Positions 9,473 through 18,916 of a stretch of 64,000 nucleotides of DNA are shown one piece after another. Every line of letters begins with the position of its first letter. Positions within the stretch are counted from its first letter, which is position 1. A program made the position numbers and the translations under genes. The notes beneath the pieces were generated by a model. It was not told the DNA's origin. It made no database searches and saw only the letters and a program-made list of their open reading frames with translations. The DNA is from Anaerolineales bacterium (GTDB lineage: Bacteria > Chloroflexota > Anaerolineae > Anaerolineales > UBA4823): NCBI GenBank assembly GCA_016929095.1, contig JAFGJM010000037.1, positions 62,001-126,000 of the forward strand. Reading direction: 5' to 3'.

Positions 9473-12400
9473 TTACCGTAATAATAAAGGGAAAAAATAA
9501 TGGGTTGTGTATACTCCAAAAATTGTACCTATTCCAAGAGAGTCTTGGTAAAACGCATTCTCCAAATTGATTATATCTAAATATAAAATTCGATTTTCCG
9601 CAGGTGAAATTTCATACTTAATTGGGACTTCAATCGTATAAGTTGTAGTATTAGGTGGGATAACTGCTTTTCCGGAAACTCCGGTAAAATCCTCTCCGCT
9701 TTTAGCGCTCCAATCAATTGTCGAATAATCAAAAGTAATTTCTTGGGTGGAAGCTCTGGTGAGATTAACGGTGAATGACATTTTTGGAGTCGCGTCAGAT
9801 CGGAATACAAATGCATCTTTGACTGAGAGCAATGGGGGGAGGATAATAGGAGAGTATTTGATCGTTTGGAAATCTTTTTGTGATTCACCGGTAACAACCA
9901 GACTCCCTTTACTATCCATGGAAATAAATTCTCCAATTTCATACTCCCAATAGTCTCCTTGTCCTTGTGTTGCTTGTCGCCATAGAACATTTCCGTTATT
10001 ATCAAATGCTGTGGTCAGAAAATCGGCTCCCGTTGTGTCTCGATAAATAATTCCACTAACATAGAAATTATTGTGTTGATCGGATATGATGTCTTCTCCA
10101 TGCCCTTCGTAATCCCATTGTTTTTGATTCCAATTCCTCCAAAGATATTTTGAAGTGTTATTAAATCCCGTATTGGCAAATCCTTGATTATCGGTAAATG
10201 CCGCACTGTAAACTTCATCGGTTTCATAAAACAGCGAATAAATGAGCTCACCTTGTTGATTTATTCGAAAAGCGCGCTCATTTGTGCTTATGTTGATTAT
10301 TCCGTTGTTTCCCATACTCATTTCAACAACATTATTATTTGCATTTGGATTAATATCAGTTTTCCATAATAGAATCCCATCCGGATTATATTTCAATACA
10401 GTTATTGGTTTGCTAACAGAATTAGTACTATAACCGGCAACATAAATATTTTTTTGCTTATCGACTATAACTTTTTGTGCAACATCATCCTCAGTTAATA
10501 ATGCCCCATTAATTCTTGACCATAAAAGTACTCCATTTTCATTATATTTAAGAGTGAGATAATCAAATATGGGTCTTTGTTCAAAATTACTATATGTTTG
10601 AGCATTTCCAACCGCGACGATATTATTTAATGAGTCGGTTCTTACAGAATTACAGAAATCATAACTTTTTTTGTGATTTTCATATGAATTAACCCAAGCT
10701 TCGGTACCATCAGGATTGTATTTAATGACTAGGCAATTTAAATATCCATCCCTCCCTACGACAACAGGATTGCCTTTATTATCAATAATCAAGGATTTTG
10801 CAAAAGCAGGATAATTTCTTGACCAAAGCTGATTACCATTCGTGTCATATTTTACTAAAGCCATTAAATAATTGGAAAACTCATTAATATTGGCAACGAC
10901 ATAAATGTTATCTGCATCATCAATCGCTAATCCTTCCGGATTATCATCCTCAGCCCCATTGAACCGCCGAATCCATGAAATTCGATTTTTATCTCCATCG
11001 TAAACAGTAATATGAATCTCCCGTTTTATGAGGGTCGCATTGGTAATATTGTCTAAAGTGACACTAAATGTTTCAGTTTCTTCATCGATTTCATTATTTA
11101 TCAATGGAATGGTAATAAATTTTTGAAATTCACCGGACATCATCGTTTTTTGACCGGTTGAAGTAACATAATCACTTCCCGCAATCGCACTTCCATCTTT
11201 TGTCGAATATGAAAATGATATTGGATAATAAACATAATCGGGACGTGAAACACGTATTTTTACTTCGCCTGGTGAGTTATCTTCAGAAGTAATCGTATCT
11301 TCAACAGAAAGAACTACGGGCGGTACAGGTGGGTATTTGATTACGATATAGTCATTTTGATATAAACCACCAATGATGATATTCCCTTGATAATCTAATG
11401 CAATTTTATTTGGAGAAAGATCTGCCATTTCTTCCGAATGATGATAACGGAAGATCAACTCGCCATTATCGTTGTATTTTATAACATGATATTCCCACCC
11501 CCAACTTTGTCCCATAATATAGATATTATTATTTTGATCAACAACGAGTTGCGTGACTGTATCGCGGACTGATGCATCGAATATTTGTTGCCAAATAACA
11601 TTTCCATTCGTATCATATTTAATGGTTACGATATCATTTTCTGTAGATGGCGATACCCATGCATACCCGGTAATAATAATATTTCCTTCATTATCAACCG
11701 CAATGTCACTGGCTTCTGCTGTATGAAGGATATAATATTGTTTCATCCATTTATAAATACCATTTTCGTCATATTTTACTGTAACAATCCCCTGACTTTC
11801 AATTTTCCCAGTAATAAAAACATTACCAGCAGTATCAACAGCCATTGCACTGGGAGTTGCGGATTTTCCTCCTGTATCATAGTCAGCAGACCATAATTTA
11901 TCGCCATTAGCGGCATACTTTATTATTCGAAATTTTGGTTCAGCAAATATATATAAATTACCATCCTCGTCGATTGTGAAGTCATGTGGAATGGTTCCCT
12001 CATGAAGTCGCTCTCTAACAAAATTTCCTGAATGATCATACGTTATCGTAAGAATTCCGGGGTTATTTCCTTCATCAATAATACCTGTGACGTATACATA
12101 ATTGTCATCTACCAACAGGTGATACGCTTTATCGACAGTATTGGCGTCATGATTGGTATAGCGTTGTTCCCAGTCTAATATACCGCCTGGAGTATATCGA
12201 ATGGTAATGTAATCTATGTTTTGGGAAGAATATGAATAACCGGTTACGTAGACATAACCATCATCGTCCACGGCGATATCATTACAAATATCGGTGTATG
12301 ACCAGACACCATTCCCCCAGTCATAGCCTGGCCCATCATAAGTCCCGACCCATTGTTGTGTTCCCTTGGTATTATATTTAATCGTTGTGCAATTATATTG

Positions 12401-12637
12401 GAAAGTTCCTTCTACCTGTGAATAACCTGTAACATAAATATTCCCCGTGCTATCACCAGTCATTGATTGTAGGATATCAATAGTGTCGTTTGGCCCATTA
12501 TAACCAGATGCCCAAAGCGCAATAGGAATACTAATATTTTGGTGGATTGTAGGAGTCTGTTTAAAAGAGATATTCGTAATAAAACAACTAATTAGAAAAA
12601 AAACAATATTATTGATGATATTAAAGGCGTGAGGCAT
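9473..12637 (-). CDS. secreted SBBP beta-propeller / Calx-beta repeat protein
   Basis: A 1054-residue exported protein with an N-terminal hydrophobic segment (about residues 6-24). Most of it consists of repeats of the type D-x-x-G-N-I-Y-V-T-G-Y ... I-K-Y-x-x-x-G, the seven-bladed beta-propeller (SBBP) repeat, in two blocks (about 60-430 and 545-940). Each block is followed by a Calx-beta domain (about 430-540 and 950-1040). Such proteins are usually cell-surface or extracellular and may bind Ca2+ or glycans; no catalytic motif was seen. The start ATG at 12637 has an excellent GGAGGG. The gene is visibly more AT-rich than its neighbours, which suggests lateral acquisition. Monocistronic. Confidence 0.88.
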   Translation of the reverse strand: MPHAFNIINNIVFFLISCFITNISFKQTPTIHQNISIPIALWASGYNGPNDTIDILQSMTGDSTGNIYVTGYSQVEGTFQYNCTTIKYNTKGTQQWVGTYDGPGYDWGNGVWSYTDICNDIAVDDDGYVYVTGYSYSSQNIDYITIRYTPGGILDWEQRYTNHDANTVDKAYHLLVDDNYVYVTGIIDEGNNPGILTITYDHSGNFVRERLHEGTIPHDFTIDEDGNLYIFAEPKFRIIKYAANGDKLWSADYDTGGKSATPSAMAVDTAGNVFITGKIESQGIVTVKYDENGIYKWMKQYYILHTAEASDIAVDNEGNIIITGYAWVSPSTENDIVTIKYDTNGNVIWQQIFDASVRDTVTQLVVDQNNNIYIMGQSWGWEYHVIKYNDNGELIFRYHHSEEMADLSPNKIALDYQGNIIIGGLYQNDYIVIKYPPVPPVVLSVEDTITSEDNSPGEVKIRVSRPDYVYYPISFSYSTKDGSAIAGSDYVTSTGQKTMMSGEFQKFITIPLINNEIDEETETFSVTLDNITNATLIKREIHITVYDGDKNRISWIRRFNGAEDDNPEGLAIDDADNIYVVANINEFSNYLMALVKYDTNGNQLWSRNYPAFAKSLIIDNKGNPVVVGRDGYLNCLVIKYNPDGTEAWVNSYENHKKSYDFCNSVRTDSLNNIVAVGNAQTYSNFEQRPIFDYLTLKYNENGVLLWSRINGALLTEDDVAQKVIVDKQKNIYVAGYSTNSVSKPITVLKYNPDGILLWKTDINPNANNNVVEMSMGNNGIINISTNERAFRINQQGELIYSLFYETDEVYSAAFTDNQGFANTGFNNTSKYLWRNWNQKQWDYEGHGEDIISDQHNNFYVSGIIYRDTTGADFLTTAFDNNGNVLWRQATQGQGDYWEYEIGEFISMDSKGSLVVTGESQKDFQTIKYSPIILPPLLSVKDAFVFRSDATPKMSFTVNLTRASTQEITFDYSTIDWSAKSGEDFTGVSGKAVIPPNTTTYTIEVPIKYEISPAENRILYLDIINLENAFYQDSLGIGTIFGVYTTHYFFPLLLR

Positions 12638-12770
12638 TTTAATCCCTCCTATACGAAAAACCTATTTTAATTTTAATAAATATTGAGAATATTTATGAGT
12701 CTAATTATATTTCAAACACAAATTTTCGGTGAATGAAATATCTTTTCTACTTATTTATCACGTATTCAAT

Positions 12771-13835
12771 TTATGTTGTTTTGTTCAAATTATTATATTG
12801 AAATACCCAAATCGCTTCCTCAGGATTAAAAATAAAATCGACAGTCTCGCCAACCGGAGGGATTGGCTGGCTGGTGGAAAACTCGAATGTCAGCAAGGTC
12901 TGGTTCACTTCAGCAGTAAGACGACAAGCGCTGCCGCGAAAGGAACGCCTGGCTACCCGTCCCTTAAGGTGACATGCGCCTTCTACACCCAGCGAAACGG
13001 CATCGGGGCGTAGCAAGAACGTGATTTCTCCGGAAGCGGGTTGTGGCAAAGGCAGGGTTCCAATCTGGCTTTCAACGATATTGCCACTATCGACCTGTCT
13101 GGCGACTCCTTTGAAGATGTTATCCATCCCCAGGAATCGTGCCACAAATTCCGATGCCGGCTGGTGATAGATATTCTGTGGAGAGTCAATCTGTTCCACC
13201 TTACCGGCATTCAGTAATACCACCCGGTTTGCAAAGGCAAAGGCTTCCTCCTGGTCGTGGGTGACATAGATCGCGGTTTGGTGAAGTTGGTGCAAAATAT
13301 CCCCCAATTCAACCACCAACCGTTCACGCAGTGTCCGGTCCAGTGCGCCTAGTGGCTCGTCCAGCATAAGCAAATGGGGGCGCGGCGCCAGGGAGCGCGC
13401 CAGGGCGACGCGCTGCTGTTCGCCTCCCGATAGATTGACGATATCCCGGTGAGAGAAACCCTGCATTCCAACCAAAGTCAGAGCTTCATTCACCCGCTGT
13501 TTGATTTCCGGGTTTTGTAGATGCGTCATGCGCAGCCCGAAGGCAATATTATCGAAAACATTCATGTGAGGGAACAGGGCATAATCCTGAAACATCAGCC
13601 CGAAGCCGCGTTGATGGGGTGGAATGCCAGCTACAGACTCGCCATTCCAGGCGATGCTGCCGTAATCCGGGTCGTCTAATCCGGCAATCAGGTTCAACAA
13701 GGTAGATTTACCGCACCCGCTGGGACCTAATAATGCCACAATTTCCCCCTGCGTTACATCGAAGGATACACCACTCAGGGCTTTTAGATCCCCAAATGAT
13801 TTATAGATTTCTGTAAGTGTTAATCCGTTTTCCAT
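12771..13835 (-). CDS. thiQ: thiamine ABC transporter ATP-binding protein (ThiQ-like)
   Basis: A 354-residue ABC ATPase: Walker A GPSGCGKST at 37-45, signature LSGGEQQR at 135-142, Walker B LLMLDEP at 155-161 and an H-loop in VTHDQEEAF. A C-terminal extension of about 120 residues resembles the TOBE-type regulatory domain of Fe3+/spermidine importers, so it is longer than E. coli ThiQ (about 230). The thiamine assignment rests on position, last in the operon thiN-thiB-thiP-thiQ behind a TPP riboswitch. Sequence alone would also permit iron or polyamine transport. Confidence 0.82.
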   Translation of the reverse strand: MENGLTLTEIYKSFGDLKALSGVSFDVTQGEIVALLGPSGCGKSTLLNLIAGLDDPDYGSIAWNGESVAGIPPHQRGFGLMFQDYALFPHMNVFDNIAFGLRMTHLQNPEIKQRVNEALTLVGMQGFSHRDIVNLSGGEQQRVALARSLAPRPHLLMLDEPLGALDRTLRERLVVELGDILHQLHQTAIYVTHDQEEAFAFANRVVLLNAGKVEQIDSPQNIYHQPASEFVARFLGMDNIFKGVARQVDSGNIVESQIGTLPLPQPASGEITFLLRPDAVSLGVEGACHLKGRVARRSFRGSACRLTAEVNQTLLTFEFSTSQPIPPVGETVDFIFNPEEAIWVFQYNNLNKTT

Positions 13836-13990
13836 GTTGGTTAAAGAAAGGTAATCAGTGATCAGATATTTATTAATCAGGTTATCAAGAAATAATTATA
13901 CAAGTGATCAGCGAGCGATGAGGCAGCAAACGGTTTGCGAAGAATTTTCTTGCCATTCTGTTTTCTTGCGTTCCGCCTCCCTCATTATCA

Positions 13991-15751
13991 TTAAAATTCA
14001 CCAATATCGGCGACGCGGAAACGCTCGATTGCCAACATACCCAGGGTGGTGACAACCATCAATATGGCGCTGAGTGCCAGGGCTTGCCCATAGTTTTGGG
14101 CGCCTGGTTGAGAGATAAAGCGGTAAATCGCCACTGGTATGGTGGGGTATTCGGGGCGTGAGATCATGGCTGTAGCGCCAAACTCACCCAGGGAAATCGT
14201 GAAAGCAAAGGTGGCTGCCACCACGATGGCTCTACCGGTGAGGGGTAAATCGATATGGCGCAGGGTTTGCAGCGGAGTAGCACCCAGGGTGGCGGCTGCC
14301 TGACGCAGGCGCGGACGGATGCTGCGCAGGGCGGGCGTAAGGCTGCGCACCACAAAGGGGAAAGCTACCAGTGTGTGTGCCAGGGGTACCAGAATGGGGG
14401 AAGCGCGCAAATCAAGCGGAGGATGATCCAGGGCAACGATAAATCCTAAGCCAAGGGTGACAGCTGAGGTGCCCAGTGGCAGCATTAACAATGGATCGAG
14501 AAACCGATTCATAAATGCGCCAAACATTTTACGATCGTCATACTCGCGAGAAAGCGACCAGGCAGCCGGGAAACCCAACACCAGCGCCAAAAGGACGGTG
14601 ATTGCCGCGTAAGTAAACGAGATGCTGAGCGCTCTTGCTGGCGGCACATAAAAAACCGATTGCTGGCGGTTGATGAATAACTCCTGATAAAAATCCAGGG
14701 TGAGACCGTAATGTACCTGGGAGTGCTGTCCCCGGTCGGCTTCAAAGCGGGTGAAAGAGCGGGCAGCCAGGGCGAGCAGGGGGGTGGTGAGTAAACCCAG
14801 CAAAAAGGTAATTAACAGGGTCGCCATCATCTTACGCTGCCAGGTGTTTAATGTATGTTGGGTATAACGGCGGGGTTGTAATGATAGCGGGCGCGCCAGT
14901 TGCTTCACCAGCCTGGTATAAATAATCGAGAATAACAGCGTGCATGCCAATTGGATGAGTGATAATACCGCTGCCAGGGGTAAATTAAAAAGACTGAGAG
15001 TCTGGTTATAAATTTCCACTTCCAGGGTGGCATAACGCGGTCCGCCCAACACCAGGATGACGCCAAAGGAGGTGAATACAAAAATGAATACTAATAGGGC
15101 CGCGGCGGCGATAGAAGGCGCCAACAAGGGCAGTGTGATGTGACGCAATTCCTGCCATTTGCCGGCGCCTAATACACGCGCTGCCTGCCCCATGCGTGGG
15201 TCCAGGTGTGACCAGAAATCACCCACCAAGCGCAAGACGATGGTGGTGTTGTAGAATACATGGGCGATCAGAATTGCACCCAGGCTGTTGATAAAGGAAA
15301 TGGGCGGCTGAGATAGATCGAACACCGCCATAAGCGCCAGGTTTACCCAACCGCGCGGTCCCAATAAGGCATTAAAAGCGGTGGCTACCACCAGAGTCGG
15401 CAAGACAAAGGGGATTCCGCTGAGCGCCAGCACCAGGGCTTTTCCGCGGAAATTGTAGCGTGCCATTAAATACGCCCCCGGTAAACCGAAAAGCAGGGTG
15501 AGCAGTGTGGAAAGCAAGGCTTGCCAGATGGTGAACCACAACACATGTTGAATGCTACTCGATCGAAATGCCTGCACAAAAGGCGATAAGGCGCTCTGGC
15601 TGCTGCGGGCTAAACTGACTCCCAGTATATTTGCTAACGGGTAAAAATAAAAAACACCCAGAAAGATGAGTGGTGCAACCCATAAAGCCAATGCTCCAAC
15701 CCATGAAGGTAATTTATGGTTCTTTGTATGCTTCGCTTCACGCATCATCAC
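13991..15751 (-). CDS. thiP: thiamine ABC transporter permease, two fused TM domains (ThiP-like)
   Basis: A 586-residue membrane protein with about 12 helices. It consists of two homologous binding-protein-dependent permease halves; each has an EAA loop (around ARVLGAGKWQELRHITLPLL and ATLGATPLQTLRHIDLPL). The fused architecture is that of ThiP and FbpB permeases. The start is uncertain: the frame opens GTG-ATG-ATG at 15751/15748/15745 and no clear Shine-Dalgarno decides. It lies 71 bp downstream of thiB and 155 bp upstream of thiQ. Confidence 0.85.
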   Translation of the reverse strand: MMMREAKHTKNHKLPSWVGALALWVAPLIFLGVFYFYPLANILGVSLARSSQSALSPFVQAFRSSSIQHVLWFTIWQALLSTLLTLLFGLPGAYLMARYNFRGKALVLALSGIPFVLPTLVVATAFNALLGPRGWVNLALMAVFDLSQPPISFINSLGAILIAHVFYNTTIVLRLVGDFWSHLDPRMGQAARVLGAGKWQELRHITLPLLAPSIAAAALLVFIFVFTSFGVILVLGGPRYATLEVEIYNQTLSLFNLPLAAVLSLIQLACTLLFSIIYTRLVKQLARPLSLQPRRYTQHTLNTWQRKMMATLLITFLLGLLTTPLLALAARSFTRFEADRGQHSQVHYGLTLDFYQELFINRQQSVFYVPPARALSISFTYAAITVLLALVLGFPAAWSLSREYDDRKMFGAFMNRFLDPLLMLPLGTSAVTLGLGFIVALDHPPLDLRASPILVPLAHTLVAFPFVVRSLTPALRSIRPRLRQAAATLGATPLQTLRHIDLPLTGRAIVVAATFAFTISLGEFGATAMISRPEYPTIPVAIYRFISQPGAQNYGQALALSAILMVVTTLGMLAIERFRVADIGEF

Positions 15752-15822
15752 GAATTCTTTTTAATTGACACTTAATCACTTAATACTTACTCACCTGACA
15801 CTTGACACCCGACACAAAAGCA

Positions 15823-16890
15823 TTACCTTAACACCGCTTCCGTCCATGCTTCCAGCCATGATTGGCGCCTGGCAGTAATATCCTCTGGGCTGATAAATAC
15901 GGTTTTGGTAGGCAATAAAAGATAGTTGCCGAAAACATCTTCTAACACGGCGTTCGTATTCACCGGGAAGACAAACATTTGCATCGGCAGCTCTTGCTGG
16001 AATTGCTGCGAGAGCATAAAGTCTTCCCATTTCTGCGCCAGGTGGGGGTTCTTGGCGCCTTTGAGGATACCCACGAATTCGATCTGCCGGAAGCAGGTGT
16101 TATCAGCTACCACCGCTGCCGTGGGTGGTTCACTGACTTCCGTTTCGGCATACATGACTTCATAAGCCGGGCTGGAATCATAGGAGACAACGATGGGGCG
16201 GGGTCCTTTACCCGAAGAGCCGCTGAATTCGGTATAGTACGCCAATTCCCAATCGTTGACTACCTTGACGTCATTTTCTACAAGCTTCTGCCAAAAATCG
16301 ATGTAACCATCCTCGCCATATACCGCCAGGGTGGTGAGCAGGAATGCCAACCCAGGGGAAGAAGTGGCGGGATTTTCGACCACCAGCAAACTCTTGTATT
16401 CCGGTTTGAGCAGGTCGTCCAGGGACTGCGGTGGGGTGAGCCCTTTCTCGGCGAAGTAGGCTTTATCGTAGTTCAGGCACACATCTCCATAATCCACCGG
16501 GGAGACAAAATTATCCGGATCGAGTTTAAATTCGTCGGGAATATTCGACAACAAGGGTGACGCGTATGGTTGAAAGATCCCCTCATCCAGGGCGCGGCTG
16601 AGGAATGTATTATCCACGCCATAGAATACATCCGCCAGGGGATTATCTTTGGATAGGATGGCTTTGTTGAGCGATGTGCCGGTATCGCCGGCTTTGAGAA
16701 ATTGCACCTTGGCTTGATTTTGCTCTTCGAAGGCTTGCAGGGCGGTTTCCGAGATGGCAAACGAGTCGTGGGTCATCACCGTCAACGTTTGCGGACCGGC
16801 GCTGGTGGGTGGGGCTGCCGGTGTCTGCGGGGTGCAGGCGGTGAGCAGTAATAGAAATAAAACGATTGATTTTTGAAATTTACCAGGCAT
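15823..16890 (-). CDS. thiB: thiamine-binding lipoprotein (ThiB/TbpA-like)
   Basis: A 355-residue solute-binding lipoprotein. The signal peptide ends in the lipobox LLTAC (Cys19), followed by a Pro/Thr linker. The mature part matches ThiB features such as MTHDSFAIS near the start, a segment with ADVFYGVDNTFLSRALDEG, and a substrate-site stretch PVDYGDVCLNYDK. It captures thiamine or its phosphates for the ThiP-ThiQ transporter. It starts 24 bp after the thiN stop, and the TPP riboswitch upstream of thiN would control the whole unit. Confidence 0.88.
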   Translation of the reverse strand: MPGKFQKSIVLFLLLLTACTPQTPAAPPTSAGPQTLTVMTHDSFAISETALQAFEEQNQAKVQFLKAGDTGTSLNKAILSKDNPLADVFYGVDNTFLSRALDEGIFQPYASPLLSNIPDEFKLDPDNFVSPVDYGDVCLNYDKAYFAEKGLTPPQSLDDLLKPEYKSLLVVENPATSSPGLAFLLTTLAVYGEDGYIDFWQKLVENDVKVVNDWELAYYTEFSGSSGKGPRPIVVSYDSSPAYEVMYAETEVSEPPTAAVVADNTCFRQIEFVGILKGAKNPHLAQKWEDFMLSQQFQQELPMQMFVFPVNTNAVLEDVFGNYLLLPTKTVFISPEDITARRQSWLEAWTEAVLR

Positions 16891-16914
16891 TTTTTACCTC
16901 TTTTCTTTCTTTGG

Positions 16915-17556
16915 TTATTGATGGATCACGACGCAAAGCAGTAATCCCTGGTCTACGTGAATACGGGCGATCTCGTGGAGAAATACATTGCTCACCCCGC
17001 GGGTGCCGCCAAAATATAATGTTTCGGCGGATAAAGGGTATTCCAACCCTTCGGTTGAGACGCCAGATGCTTCGCCGCCTACGGGCACCAGCGATAAGGT
17101 ATCGCCGGGAGTTCCTTGTAGTTCGAGTGTATCGCCTTCTCTGATTAAACGGATTTCTTGCTTGCCATCCACCAGGGTGATGCAGCAACAATGCAGGTCT
17201 GCAGAGACAGGCAGAAGCAGGTTTGCCAGGGTTTGGTCCCAGCGAGCGCCCAGGGAAGCCAGAACCAAAATTTCATTGGCGCCGATTTCTTGGGCGTGGC
17301 GCAGCGCCAATTCCAGGTCGGTGTAGTTTTTACGGGCAGGGTGTTGTACGATCTGAACCCCCTGGCTGCGCCAGTGTTCCAGCTCGTCAGCCTCGATGGA
17401 ATCAAAATCGCCGATCAGGATGTGTGGAACCAGATTGAGTGTCCGGCAATGCCGGCTTCCCCCGTCGGCGGCGATGATTGTATCTCCCGCCTGGATAAGT
17501 GATCGAGCGGTGGCGGCGTCATTTAGATCGCCGTTAGCAAATATGATGGCACGCAA
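16915..17556 (-). CDS. thiN: thiamine pyrophosphokinase
   Basis: A 213-residue enzyme that makes TPP from thiamine and ATP. The acidic motifs ADGGSRH (Asp31) and GDFDSI (Asp50, Asp52) are those of thiamine pyrophosphokinases, and the C-terminal lobe contains the expected PLSAETLYFG...VSNVF segment. The start is a TTG at 17556 (reading Leu-Arg-Ala as Met-Arg-Ala). It lies 9 nt after a GGAGGG that forms one arm of the hairpin following the TPP riboswitch, so riboswitch folding should control initiation of this first gene directly. Confidence 0.9.
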   Translation of the reverse strand: MRAIIFANGDLNDAATARSLIQAGDTIIAADGGSRHCRTLNLVPHILIGDFDSIEADELEHWRSQGVQIVQHPARKNYTDLELALRHAQEIGANEILVLASLGARWDQTLANLLLPVSADLHCCCITLVDGKQEIRLIREGDTLELQGTPGDTLSLVPVGGEASGVSTEGLEYPLSAETLYFGGTRGVSNVFLHEIARIHVDQGLLLCVVIHQ

Positions 17557-17563
17557 TAGAAAA

Positions 17564-17584
17564 CCCTCCTTCGGCGAAGGAGGG
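17564..17584 (-). promoter_or_regulatory. riboswitch expression-platform hairpin sequestering the thiN Shine-Dalgarno
   Basis: A near-perfect hairpin (CCCTCCTTCG / CGAAGGAGGG on the minus strand) directly after the TPP aptamer. Its 3' arm contains the thiN ribosome-binding site and is followed by TTTTC, so it could act as a weak intrinsic terminator, as an SD-sequestering stem, or both. Confidence 0.75.
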
Positions 17585-17594
17585 TCTGAAATAA

Positions 17595-17695
17595 ATTTTG
17601 TGCGATTCCTCCGCCGGCATTATCCGGATCAGGTTCGCGGGTCAAGAGCTTACGGCTCCAATCTCAGCCTGGCAACACCAGGCACCCCGTGCAAA
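17595..17695 (-). promoter_or_regulatory. TPP riboswitch (THI box)
   Basis: On the minus strand the aptamer reads GGGGTGCC ... GGCTGAGATTGGAGCC ... GACCCGCGAACCTGATCCGG ... ATGCCGGCGGAGGAA, containing the CTGAGA and the ACCTGATC-GATAATGCC-GGCG-GGA core elements that contact thiamine pyrophosphate. It precedes thiN-thiB-thiP-thiQ, so high TPP should shut off thiamine salvage and uptake. Confidence 0.95.
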
Positions 17696-17817
17696 TGATT
17701 TGTTTGTCTTAAATGAGTATAAGGGATGGGATGGGGTATTGTCAAGGGCAATGTGGTATAGAATAAAAAAAATTTTATCGTTAATGACCAACACCTCCTG
17801 CGCTGACCTTGAAAAAC

Positions 17818-18219
17818 TCAGAATCTTAGCGAGCCACGGAACCCCCTGGCGCTATAGTATGAGGATGCGCCGTTGTGATACACGAAGACATGATTGTAGC
17901 GGCGGTCACAAAACAGGGCGCCGCCGAGTTTCCGAATTTCGGGCGGTGTTATCACCCAGCTCGAGGTTTTGGTATCGAAATTTCCGAGGGTCTGCAGCGC
18001 TCGATATTGTTCTTCTGTTAATAGCTCGATTCCCATGGCGGCTGCCATATCCAGGGCGTTATTTTCCGGTTGATTTTCTTTCCTGGATTCCGGCGCTTCA
18101 CGGTCGTAACAAACATTTCTACGCTTTGCAGGGCTTTCCGCGGAACAATCGACAAAGAGGTATTCGCCTGTTTTTTCATCGAAACCTATGACATCCGGTT
18201 CACCACCCGTTCTTTCCAT
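17818..18219 (-). pseudogene. N-terminally truncated DUF4256 family gene
   Basis: The 133 residues from the ATG at 18219 match the C-terminal two-thirds of DUF4256 proteins (MERTGGEPDVIG ..., TPPEIRKLGGALFCDRRYN, YYSARGFRGSLR). Family members normally have about 50-60 further N-terminal residues. Just upstream, a one-base change separates L-N-E from the M-E-R-T reading frame, and in-frame stops lie close by, so the front of the gene is lost or frameshifted. An AAAGGG sits 12 nt before the ATG, so a shortened protein could still be made. The function of the family is unknown. It neighbours another gene fragment. Confidence 0.65.
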
Positions 18220-18310
18220 TCGTTAAGAATCCCTTTCTCCTCTTATGTACGTTCTGAATGAAGTGGTAGAGGGTGGGAGAAGGTGTCAAGCGAATAACAT
18301 GGTGATGACT

Positions 18311-18583
18311 CTATTGCGCCGCTTTTTTTCTATTAACAATCAACATAATACGATTTACTACCTCTTCGACCATGTGCATAATGCCTCCCGGGTAGAAAAG
18401 AATCACACCGCAAATCAATGTTCCCAGGAGGGTCAACCGTAAAGTTCCGGCTAAGCGGAGGAATTCATTCCCAAAGACAATCACTCCAGCGCCTAGGATG
18501 GGTCCGTAGAAAGTACCCACGCCACCCAGTTCGATCATAGCTAGCGCCAGCAGGAACAGCTCGATCGAAAGGGTGGTGGGCTT
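18311..18583 (-). pseudogene. livM 3'-end fragment (partial duplication)
   Basis: The 75 residues beginning MIELGGVGTFYGPILGAG are nearly identical to the C-terminus of LivM at 19944-20915. The match extends back in frame to PTTLSIE near 18583 and breaks off sharply there. It keeps the LivM stop region (NRKK...). It is therefore a truncated copy left by duplication or rearrangement, with no start signal of its own. It cannot form a permease. Confidence 0.8.
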
Positions 18584-18916
18584 AGCTTTCCTTGTGCATC
18601 TTCAAATCATGAATGGTTCGCGACAGTCAGATGTGTCTGCTTGGATTGCCGATGGAAGTGCAGAGCGGGCAACAGCTTTGAGCGGCTTGCTTGGAAACGC
18701 ATCTTGCTTGCAGCTTCCTTTTCCTGGTTTCCTCCGCCCTACTTTTAGTATTATTTGGCTCGGTAATTATGGCAATACTAAAGGCAGGCGTGTTACCGTA
18801 AGGTAAAGGTTTAAACTCAAAACTTGCTGAGCAAAAAGCAAACGAAGCATAAAACGGGATTACTATTTACATGACCGGTTGGCAATGGGGATAGTTAAAA
18901 AATCTCCCCATATGCC
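18584..18916. other. non-coding stretch beside gene remnants
   Basis: About 330 bp between the livM fragment breakpoint and the DUF1801-type gene stop. Short open frames exist on both strands but none has a ribosome-binding site or a recognisable family. It is probably rearrangement debris. Confidence 0.4.

Noticed and set aside
15979-16560. 193-codon plus-strand ORF opposite thiB
   Set aside because: Antisense shadow of a recognised gene with no family features.
12771-17556. Iron(III) or polyamine uptake operon
   Set aside because: The ATPase type would permit this, but the TPP riboswitch, thiN and ThiB-like binding protein support thiamine.
18573-18806. 77-codon plus-strand ORF next to the livM fragment
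   Set aside because: No start signal or family similarity; it spans the rearrangement breakpoint.
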